Assembly (NCBI RefSeq): GCF_049727805.1
Contig: NZ_JBCNYA010000010.1
Coordinates: forward strand, 1-64,000
Length of the DNA: 64,000 nt
Source: Frateuria_A sp049727805
GTDB taxonomy: Bacteria; Pseudomonadota; Gammaproteobacteria; Xanthomonadales; Rhodanobacteraceae
Direction of reading: 5' to 3'
Shown: positions 57,942-64,000 of the stretch, piece by piece
Layout: every line of letters begins with the position of its first letter
Position numbering within the stretch: position 1 is the first letter of the stretch
The notes under the pieces: generated by a model
Database searches by the model: none
What the model was told of the DNA's origin: nothing
The model's input: only the letters and a program-made list of their open reading frames with translations
Made by a program: the position numbers and the translations under genes

Positions 57942-58934
57942 TTACAGCTTGAACTCGATCCTGCGCTGCAGCTTCGCCTCCACCGGCGTGCCGTTGCGCG
58001 TGGCCGGCTTGTACTTCCAGCGCTCGACCGCGTTGATCGCCTCGCGGTCGAACAGGTGCCGCGGCTGGGCGTCGACGACGCGGGCGCTGCTGACGTTGCC
58101 CTCGGCATCCACGGTGTAGCCCACCACGACCCAACCTTCCGTGCGCGTACGCTGTGCCTGGGTCGGGAAGCGCGGCTGCACGTACTTGGTCATCACCGGA
58201 TCGGTGCTCACCACCTGCTGCACGGCCGGCTTGCTCGGCTCGGTGGCCGCCGGCGTGTTGGCGGCAACCTCGGCCTGCGGCTTCTGCTCGGCCTGCTGCG
58301 CCTTCTGTTCGGCAGCCAGCTTGTCGGCCGCCGCCTTGTCCGCGGCGGCCTTCTCGGCGGCCAGTTGCTGCTGGCGCTGCTGGTCGAGCGCCTGCTGCTG
58401 CTCCTTGTCCAGCAGTTTGCGCTGGGCATCGAGTTTGGAACGCAGGATCGTCAGCGTGTAGTTGGCCGGATCGGCCTTGGCCAGCAGGTCGATCTCGCGC
58501 TGGGCTTCGTTGAAGTCACGCGAGTTGATCGCCTGCTCGGCGCCGCTCGCGGCGAACGGGAAGGTCTCGCGCAGCGCATCGGTGGCCACCGGGTTGCCCG
58601 GCTGCTTTTCCAACGCCTTCAGATAGAACTCGAAGGCGTTGTTGCCGGCCGGCGCCAGCACGCGATGGTCGTTCATCGCCTTGCGCGCCTCGGCAAGCAG
58701 CTGGTTCAGGTCCATCGCCTCCACGTTGGCCGGCGGCGGCACCGCGATCTTGTCGGTGGAAACCGGCGTGGACGGATGGCCACCGGCATCCTGCATGACC
58801 AGTTCCTGGTGCGGCTGCAGGATCAGGAACCAGCTGGCCACGGCCAGCAGGACGAAAATGGCGATGATGGCGATCAAGGTGGGCCGGGCGGCCCCGCGCG
58901 CATGCGCGCGCATAGAACTGGAACGGGTATCCAT
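57942..58934 (-). CDS. TonB-family energy transducer-like protein
   Basis: The 330-residue protein has one N-terminal TM helix (about 20-39) and a periplasmic helical segment of about 110 residues. An Ala/Gln/Lys-rich coiled linker (about 175-235) leads to a C-terminal TonB domain: YVQPRFPTQAQRTRTEGWVVV and AINAVERWKYKPATRNG. It therefore contacts outer-membrane receptors or another partner. The linker is long and not Pro-rich as in classical TonB. No exbB or exbD is adjacent, so it may borrow them or act in another way. Confidence 0.85.
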   Translation of the reverse strand: MDTRSSSMRAHARGAARPTLIAIIAIFVLLAVASWFLILQPHQELVMQDAGGHPSTPVSTDKIAVPPPANVEAMDLNQLLAEARKAMNDHRVLAPAGNNAFEFYLKALEKQPGNPVATDALRETFPFAASGAEQAINSRDFNEAQREIDLLAKADPANYTLTILRSKLDAQRKLLDKEQQQALDQQRQQQLAAEKAAADKAAADKLAAEQKAQQAEQKPQAEVAANTPAATEPSKPAVQQVVSTDPVMTKYVQPRFPTQAQRTRTEGWVVVGYTVDAEGNVSSARVVDAQPRHLFDREAINAVERWKYKPATRNGTPVEAKLQRRIEFKL

Positions 58935-59109
58935 GGGACGTTCACCGCTTGGCTGGCATCAGATACCCGCGCTGTTTCCCCCTGTAGGAGCGGCCGTCCC
59001 CCTGGACGTGCGCGGCGCGAGTGCGCACAACTTACCGCCATTGTGCCGTTGCGGCAAATCGGCGTGGGACGGAGCGGGGTCCGCTTTTTCCGGCCCCTGA
59101 AAACGAAGC

Positions 59110-59129
59110 GTCCCGGCCGGGGCCGGGAC
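59110..59129 (-). terminator. Terminator-like hairpin downstream of metJ
   Basis: A perfect 9-bp stem (GTCCCGGCC / GGCCGGGAC) with a two-base centre is followed on the minus strand by GCTTCGTTTT. The weak T tract lowers certainty. A second 10-bp hairpin (TCTCCCTGCG / CGCAGGGAGA) lies between it and the metJ stop at 59148-59175. Confidence 0.55.
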
Positions 59130-59208
59130 GAATCGCTCTTCGAAGTATCTCCCTGCGCTGGGCACCGCAGGGAGAGAAAGTCGATACAGCTAGTTGGTCT
59201 TGTAGGTC

Positions 59209-59742
59209 TTACTTCTTCGCCTTGGCGGTCTTGGTGGCCTTGACCACCTTGGCCGGCGCGGCCTTCTTCGGGGCGGCCTTCTTGGCGGCAACCTTCTTCA
59301 CGGCGACTTTCTTGACGGCAGCCTTCTTGGCGGCGGCCGGCTTCTTGGCGGCAGCCTTCTTCGGGGCGGCCTTCTTGGCGGCGACCTTCTTGGCAGCCGG
59401 CTTCTTGGCAACCGGCTTCTTCGCGGCAGCCTTCTTCACAGCGGTCTTCTTGGCGGGCGCCTTCTTGGCGGCCGGTTTCTTTGCAGCAGTCTTCTTGGCA
59501 GTGGCCATAGTTCGTCTCAGCTCCTCATCAGTTGGCAGTGGTTGCCCAGTAAAAGCGTGCAGGAACGCCTCCACCAGCAAGTCGCTGTTGGTGGCGTGCC
59601 GAAGATTGTTGACCTGGCGACGGGTGCGCTCGTCCGAAAGCAGACGCAGGACATGCAGCGGAATCGACACGGTGATCTTGCGCACCGCGCCGGCCTTCTC
59701 GCCGTGACCGACATAAGGCGTTATGAATTTCGGTGCAGCCAT
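59209..59742 (-). CDS. metJ: MetJ-like methionine repressor fused to a histone H1-like Lys/Ala-rich tail
   Basis: Residues 7-77 match the MetJ ribbon-helix-helix repressor closely: ITPYVGHGEKAGAV, the DNA-contacting strand KITVSIPL (K22, T24), DERTRRQVNNLRHATNS, and the SAM-pocket segment EAFLHAFTGQPLP. The normal C-terminal helix of MetJ, about 28 residues, is absent. From M79 the chain becomes about 98 residues of AAKKPAAKK/VAKK repeats, as in bacterial histone H1-like proteins. The DNA is one uninterrupted frame of 177 codons; start ATG 59742 has AGG upstream. M79 (59508) has GAGGAG upstream and could start a separate tail-only protein. MetJ uses SAM as corepressor; boxes before metX fit a target. 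Confidence 0.88.
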   Translation of the reverse strand: MAAPKFITPYVGHGEKAGAVRKITVSIPLHVLRLLSDERTRRQVNNLRHATNSDLLVEAFLHAFTGQPLPTDEELRRTMATAKKTAAKKPAAKKAPAKKTAVKKAAAKKPVAKKPAAKKVAAKKAAPKKAAAKKPAAAKKAAVKKVAVKKVAAKKAAPKKAAPAKVVKATKTAKAKK

Positions 59743-59771
59743 GTGTACCTGTTCCCCTCGATCTGAAGCGA

Positions 59772-59800
59772 AAGCTATTCCTGAAGATTTCAACTGTCAA
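59772..59800 (-). promoter_or_regulatory. Sigma-70 promoter of the metJ-like gene
   Basis: On the minus strand TTGACA (59800-59795) and TAGCTT (59777-59772) are separated by 17 bases. The predicted start lies about 22 bases before the ATG, leaving room for the ribosome-binding site. Confidence 0.7.
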
Positions 59801-59822
59801 TTGATTTCGACCATCGAATTAC

Positions 59823-60000
59823 CATGGCCAAAAGGCCTACCCGGGGGCTGCAAAGCGCCGCCCAGCAAGGCTTGGCGGATGGTCATCGGCATTTTCAAAT
59901 AGACGTATAAACGCCCATTTGAAAATCACCAAGATAATGGCCGAAAGGCCGCGAAGCATTGGTACACAAGGCTTTGCGGCATATCCATCATCGGCAACCC
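59823..60000. other. Structured non-coding block upstream of metJ: two related hairpins around a central dyad
   Basis: This 178-base stretch holds no gene. Two related segments flank a central dyad: each begins TGGCC-AAAGGCC and contains a CAAGGCTT-GCGG core. In the right segment GCCGCGAAGC pairs with GCTTTGCGGC (9 of 10) around a 13-base loop. The left segment is a more degenerate version. It could be a REPIN-like element, a mobile remnant or a structured control region. The remaining 227 bases to gcvH show nothing recognisable. Confidence 0.4.
59891..59926. promoter_or_regulatory. 36-bp dyad with met-box-like centre upstream of metJ
   Basis: ATTTTCAAAT (59891-59900) and ATTTGAAAAT (59917-59926) are a perfect 10-bp inverted repeat around AGACGTATAAACGCCC. 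The centre reads as two octamers, AGACGTAT (7 of 8 to the met box) and AAACGCCC (5 of 8). The position, about 90 bases upstream of the metJ -35 box, would allow autoregulation at a distance, which is speculative. Confidence 0.45.
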
Positions 60001-60227
60001 GCACTCCTGCCGCGCGCAGATGCATGGCGCGCACACGGCGTGGAAGGCGTTATCAAAAGCCCGCGTTCGAATGAACGGGAGTCGACCGGAGGCGCTCGAA
60101 GGCTATGGCCGATTCGTCGGCAGCGACCGGAAACCTGTCCTTCGGGTCCCGATCGCGGAAGCCACCGATGCGCGGCAACCCGCGGGCACGTCGTGCGCAG
60201 CCGGAGCGACGCACGACGAAAAGACCG

Positions 60228-60623
60228 TCAGTGGTCCTCGTTCTCGATCTGCTCGGCGTAGGCGTCGGCGTCGAGCAGCTCATCGAGTTCGCCGCGGTCG
60301 CTGATGCGCACGGCGAAGATCCAGCCCTCGCCGAAGGCATCCTCGTTGATGGTCTCGGGCTTGTCGTTGAGCAGTTCGTTGACCTCGACGACTTCGCCGG
60401 AGACTGGCGAATAGATGTCCGAGGCGGCCTTCACCGACTCGACCACCGCCACGCCGGTGCCGGCCTGCACGCTCGCGCCGATTTCCGGCAGCTCCACGTA
60501 GACCAGGTCGCCGAGCTGGCCCTGCGCATGGTCGGAGATGCCCACGCGGACGATGCCGTTGTCTTCGACGCGGGCCCACTCGTGGGATTTGAGGAACTTC
60601 AGATCGCCGGGAATCTCGCTCAT
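60228..60623 (-). CDS. gcvH: Glycine cleavage system H protein
   Basis: It is the lipoyl carrier shuttling the aminomethyl group between the P, T and L proteins of glycine cleavage. The 131-residue protein has the lipoylation site K65 in VESVKAASDIYSP and the usual HEWARVEDNGIVRVGISDHA start. The end is ELDELLDADAYAEQIENEDH, slightly acidic as is common. It follows gcvT by 83 bases in the same direction. No gcvP is seen in the window. Confidence 0.95.
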   Translation of the reverse strand: MSEIPGDLKFLKSHEWARVEDNGIVRVGISDHAQGQLGDLVYVELPEIGASVQAGTGVAVVESVKAASDIYSPVSGEVVEVNELLNDKPETINEDAFGEGWIFAVRISDRGELDELLDADAYAEQIENEDH

Positions 60624-60706
60624 GGTCGGGTCCAGTCGTTCGTTCGTGGAATGGAGCGGCGATTCTAGCCGCTCCGGCGGTAACTCTATATGGAGAGAGG
60701 GTGCCG

Positions 60707-61807
60707 TCAGATGCCTTCGCAGGGCTTGCCGTCGCGCACGAACGGGTACTTCACCACCCGCACCGGCACCTCGCGGCCGCGGATGTCCACGCGCACGTCG
60801 CCCGGCTCGCCGGCCGGGATGCGCGCGAACGCCACCGCCTTGTCCAGCGTGGGCGCAAAGCTGCCGGACAGGATCTCGCCCTCGCCGTTGGCGGTCAGCA
60901 CCTTCTGGCCGTGGCGCAGCACGCCCTTTTCGTCCAGCACCAGGCCGACCATCACGCGCGGTACGCCGGCGGCCTTCTGCGCTTCGAGCGCCTTGCGCCC
61001 GATGAAGTCGCGGCCCTCGTCCAGCGCGATGGTCCAGCCCAGGTTGGCCTCCCACGGCGACACGGTTTCGTCCATGTCCTGGCCGTAGAGGTTCATGCCC
61101 GCTTCCAGGCGCAGTGTGTCGCGCGCGCCCAGGCCGGCCGGCTTCACGCCCGCATCGGCCAGCGCCTGCCACAGCGCGACTGCATGCTCGGCCGGCACGA
61201 TGATTTCGAAGCCGTCCTCGCCCGTATAGCCGGTGCGCGCGATGAACAGCGGCATGCCGTGCGGGCCCTGTGCCGCGGCGGCGGCGAAGCGCCCGAGCTT
61301 CTCGATGCGCGGACGGTCGACCTCGTGCAGCAGGCCGATCACCCTGGCGCGCGCGTTCGGTCCCTGCACGGCGACCATGGCGAAGTCCGGGCGCTCCTTC
61401 ACTTCCACGCCGTAGGCGCTGGCCTGCTGCTCGATCCACGCCAGGTCCTTGGCGCGCGTGGCGGCGTTGACTACCAGCCGGAAGTGCGCCTCGTCGAAGA
61501 AATAGACGATCAGGTCATCGATCACGCCGCCCTGCTCGTTCAACATGCACGAGTACAGCGCCTTGCCCTGCACCTTGAGCTTGTCGACGTTGTTGGCCAG
61601 CAGGTGGCGCAGGAACTCGCGCGTGCGCTCGCCGTGCAGGTCGACCACGGTCATGTGCGAAACGTCGAACATGCCGGCGTCGCGGCGCACCGCATGGTGC
61701 TCCTCGATCTGCGAGCCGTAGTTGATCGGCATGTCCCAGCCGCCGAAGTCCACCATGCGGGCGCCCGACGCGCGATGGATGTCGTTGAGTACGGTCTTCT
61801 CGGTCAT
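60707..61807 (-). CDS. gcvT: Aminomethyltransferase (glycine cleavage T protein)
   Basis: It transfers the methylene group from the H protein to tetrahydrofolate and releases ammonia. The 366-residue protein shows FGGWDMPINYGSQIEEHHAVR, MFDVSHM, the folate-site segment YTGEDGFEIIVP and the C-terminal barrel motif VDIRGREVPVRVVKYPFVRDGK. The ATG at 61807 gives the standard start. It leads a gcvT-gcvH operon. I looked for a glycine riboswitch in the 136-base leader and saw none. Confidence 0.95.
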   Translation of the reverse strand: MTEKTVLNDIHRASGARMVDFGGWDMPINYGSQIEEHHAVRRDAGMFDVSHMTVVDLHGERTREFLRHLLANNVDKLKVQGKALYSCMLNEQGGVIDDLIVYFFDEAHFRLVVNAATRAKDLAWIEQQASAYGVEVKERPDFAMVAVQGPNARARVIGLLHEVDRPRIEKLGRFAAAAAQGPHGMPLFIARTGYTGEDGFEIIVPAEHAVALWQALADAGVKPAGLGARDTLRLEAGMNLYGQDMDETVSPWEANLGWTIALDEGRDFIGRKALEAQKAAGVPRVMVGLVLDEKGVLRHGQKVLTANGEGEILSGSFAPTLDKAVAFARIPAGEPGDVRVDIRGREVPVRVVKYPFVRDGKPCEGI

Positions 61808-61943
61808 GGCTTGTTGCCGGGCTGGAGGGGAATTTTCATTATCGCCGTCGGGCGGCGGCAAAGCCAAGCGCATGCGTCCCCGGCAAACCCCGGCCTACCT
61901 GGCCACCAAGCTCCTCGGCCGGCAGCCGCCTTGGCCAAGCCCC

Positions 61944-64000
61944 TCAGTCGAGCGCCTCCATGTCGGTCGGCGCCGTGGCATCGGCGGTCGCCGTCACGAT
62001 GCTGGAGAAACCCATGGCGAAATAGTCGCAGTCGGGCGTCGCGTTGCCGTGGTCGACTTCGACCCGTAGCCGGTGCCCGCCATTTACCTGGACATCGAGC
62101 CCGCCTGCGTACTGCCGGTCCACGATGAAGCGTGGTTCCACCGGCCGGCCGTCCAGCGACACGCGTACGCCGACGACACCGGTATCGCTTCGCTGCAGGC
62201 AGCGTCCGAACAGGTTGTCGATCCTTGGCTCGAGCCTGAGCGAGGCCAGGCCCGATACGTCGAACTCGGCCATGGCCTCACGGTTGCGCGAGGGCGACAG
62301 GGCCACGCGCTTCTTCGCGTTGAGGTGCACCGTGCCGGTGCCTGCCCGCTCGTCCAGCAACCTGGCGAACATGAAGACGCTGGCGCGGACTGGCGGGGCT
62401 CCGACGGCAATGTGCGAGGAGGTCACGAAGCCCGGGCGGCGCTCCCTTGCCGCCGGTATCGCTGCCGTACCGAAGACATCGCTGAAGTCCAACCTTGTGC
62501 CCGGCCGCGCGCTCGCCAACGCACGGAGCTTGTGCTCGCACTGCGGCGATTGCAGCCGGATGTCCTGGACGCGGGCGACCTTGCCGAGGCTTGCCCAGCC
62601 GCCTCCCGGCGCAAGCCAGTTCAGCGCCAGCGCCGACGTGCCGTCCGCGTCGATGAAAGGCGTTGCCTCGAAGATGCTGCCGCCGCGCTCGCGCGCACGC
62701 TTCAGCCAGGGCACCTGCTGCCCTTTCGAAAGCAGCTGCAGTTGCGCGCCGTGCGCGTCCACGAAGACCAGCAGCACGCGGGGATCGGGAATCCGGCTGA
62801 CCGGGAATCCACCCAGCATGAGCGGCAACTTCCAGCCGCCGACGTCGAGGTGGCCGTTGCCGTCCCACTCGACCAGCACGTTGCCGGAACACAACGCGGG
62901 CGGTTGCCGTTCTTCCCAGAGTGCGCGCCGCGTCACCGCCTGCGCCACCTCGTCGGCAGGCAGCGTGGCGTCCGCAGCGCCGGCCGCGCCCCGGTCGGCG
63001 CCCGCCATGAAGCGCACGTTGGAGCGCACCCCGAGCAAGCCCAGCACCGTCGGCGCAACATCCATGTGGTACATGCGCACGGGCCGGTCGCCCTGCCCTG
63101 CGTTGAGGACGAAGAGCAACGGCTGGCGCTGGTCGTCCGGCGGATACAGCGCGGAGGCGGCGTTGCGCATCGCGACGTGGTCGCTCATCACGACGACCAG
63201 CGTGTCCTTCCAGCCCGGCTCGGCCGAAAGCTGCGCGACGAAGCGGCCAAGCAATGTGTCCGAACAATGCACGGCGTCGAGCATGGCGTTGCGTATAGCC
63301 GCGTACGGCTCGCAACCGGGCAGCAGATAGCCCTTGGGCGGATGCGTATCGACGGTGGACAGCATCACGCTGAACGGCTTGCCTGACGCCTGCTTGCGGC
63401 GGTACTGGGCCAGCGCCTCGTCGAACAGGTCGCTGTCGTGCAGCCCCCAGCCCTGGCTTGCGAGCTTGCCGTCGTGCAAAGCCTCGATCTGCGGCTTGCC
63501 AAGTAAGTGGTCGAAGCCGTGCATCCGGAAGAAATCGCCCTTGTTGGCGAAGCTGAGCGCCACGCCGCTGAGGAACGTCTGGTCGTAGCCCGCCGCACGC
63601 AGCACATCGCCGAGGCAGGCCAGTTCCGGATGGAAACTGCTCGCCGTGGTGTTGTCGTTGTTGGGCACGAAACCCAGCTTGCCGAAGTCGTCGCCGAAGA
63701 TGCTGCTGATCAGATAGGGCGCACCGCATTGCGAGGAAAACAGGCCCGCGATCGTGTAGGTGACGCCAGGAAAGGTCGCCAGGCCGGAGAAGTCCAGCCC
63801 TTGCGCACGCAACCGGTTGAGGTTCGGCGTCAGCCCCGGAAAGCGCGTTTCGTCGGTATAGGTGCGCTCCACCGATTCCAGGTAGACGAACACCAGGTTG
63901 CGGCCCGGTGTCGCGACTACGTCGGCCGGCTCGCTCGGGTCGCCGTCGAGCATCGAGCGGATGTGCGCCCCGTAGGCGGAGTTGGCCAGGCTCTCGGTGC
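61944..64000 (-). CDS. opgB: OpgB/MdoB-like phosphoglycerol transferase, 5' part outside the window
   Basis: This member of the LTA synthase/alkaline phosphatase superfamily transfers phosphoglycerol from phosphatidylglycerol to periplasmic glucans. The frame is open to the window end, so the N-terminal membrane helices lie beyond it; 685 residues are visible. The catalytic region shows FVYLESVERTYTDE, FPGLTPNLNRL, the nucleophile-region PGVTYTIAGLFSSQCGAP, STVDTHPPKGY, and VVMSDHVAMRN with metal ligands. The C-terminal about 300 residues are a beta-rich domain, as in E. coli OpgB. It is the same direction as gcvT with a 136-base gap. Confidence 0.85.
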   Translation of the reverse strand, partial: TESLANSAYGAHIRSMLDGDPSEPADVVATPGRNLVFVYLESVERTYTDETRFPGLTPNLNRLRAQGLDFSGLATFPGVTYTIAGLFSSQCGAPYLISSIFGDDFGKLGFVPNNDNTTASSFHPELACLGDVLRAAGYDQTFLSGVALSFANKGDFFRMHGFDHLLGKPQIEALHDGKLASQGWGLHDSDLFDEALAQYRRKQASGKPFSVMLSTVDTHPPKGYLLPGCEPYAAIRNAMLDAVHCSDTLLGRFVAQLSAEPGWKDTLVVVMSDHVAMRNAASALYPPDDQRQPLLFVLNAGQGDRPVRMYHMDVAPTVLGLLGVRSNVRFMAGADRGAAGAADATLPADEVAQAVTRRALWEERQPPALCSGNVLVEWDGNGHLDVGGWKLPLMLGGFPVSRIPDPRVLLVFVDAHGAQLQLLSKGQQVPWLKRARERGGSIFEATPFIDADGTSALALNWLAPGGGWASLGKVARVQDIRLQSPQCEHKLRALASARPGTRLDFSDVFGTAAIPAARERRPGFVTSSHIAVGAPPVRASVFMFARLLDERAGTGTVHLNAKKRVALSPSRNREAMAEFDVSGLASLRLEPRIDNLFGRCLQRSDTGVVGVRVSLDGRPVEPRFIVDRQYAGGLDVQVNGGHRLRVEVDHGNATPDCDYFAMGFSSIVTATADATAPTDMEALD

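Noticed and set aside
59021..59707. A very hydrophobic plus-strand frame opposite the H1-like tail (FFGAAFLAAT-type repeats)
   Set aside because: It is the antisense reading of AAG/GCC codon repeats, with no plausible start or ribosome-binding site. The MetJ homology fixes the real strand.
61808..61943. Possible glycine riboswitch before gcvT
   Set aside because: None of the conserved glycine aptamer segments could be found on the minus strand in the leader.

Overview
The window is about 64 kb of high-GC chromosome from a gammaproteobacterium, most likely order Xanthomonadales (Lysobacterales) and probably family Rhodanobacteraceae. The placement is inferred from a fused LysC-LysA protein, a MetX-type homoserine acyltransferase in a metX-metB-hom cluster, GTP-type PEP carboxykinase, a TonB receptor next to a GH20 hexosaminidase, and REP/REPIN-like intergenic repeats. 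No rRNA, tRNA, CRISPR array, prophage or complete insertion sequence was seen. Most of the window is ordinary core genome.

Layout. 0-5.4 kb: lysAC, class I fumarase, an outer-membrane barrel. 5.5-13 kb: PhzF-like protein, secreted S53 peptidase, APC permease, a two-gene molybdenum-hydroxylase-like pair. 13-17.3 kb: GST, YciI-like protein, retropepsin-like protease, MBL-fold-like protein. 17.3-24.7 kb: GH20 hexosaminidase, TonB-dependent receptor, second APC permease. 24.7-28.7 kb: GNAT, hom, metB, metX. 29-34.3 kb: 2OG dioxygenase, secreted hypothetical, M24-type protein, prfC, CPBP protease. 34.3-39 kb: large hybrid histidine kinase and a response-regulator diguanylate cyclase. 39.2-45.3 kb: fadE, alpha/beta hydrolase, TetR regulator, pckG. 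45.5-51.6 kb: ECF sigma factor, anti-sigma-like protein, DUF4097 protein, outer-membrane protein, GAF-GAF-GGDEF-EAL protein. 51.7-57.8 kb: hslO, mtgA, GT2 glycosyltransferase, CBS protein, MFS/nucleotide-type transporter, serine hydrolase. 57.9-64 kb: TonB-like protein, a MetJ-like repressor with a histone H1-like tail, gcvH, gcvT, and a partial opgB-like gene running off the window.

The most striking observation is a methionine-control circuit in two parts. At 59.2-59.7 kb one open frame joins a well-conserved MetJ ribbon-helix-helix repressor domain (about 77 residues) to about 98 residues of Lys/Ala-rich histone H1-like repeats, in place of the normal MetJ C-terminus. At 28.7-28.95 kb the metX-metB-hom operon has three tandem MetJ-like boxes abutting a good sigma-70 promoter, and its leader begins, essentially at the predicted transcription start, with a SAM-I riboswitch. 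Weaker box-like sequences lie upstream of lysAC and upstream of metJ. The operon therefore appears to be controlled by SAM at both the DNA and the RNA level.

A second unusual system is the pair at 10.26-13.03 kb. It resembles isoquinoline 1-oxidoreductase subunits, but the small subunit lacks all four N-terminal [2Fe-2S] cysteines and the large subunit lacks the otherwise invariant active-site Glu. The MBL-fold-like protein at 15.7 kb has likewise lost most of its zinc motif.
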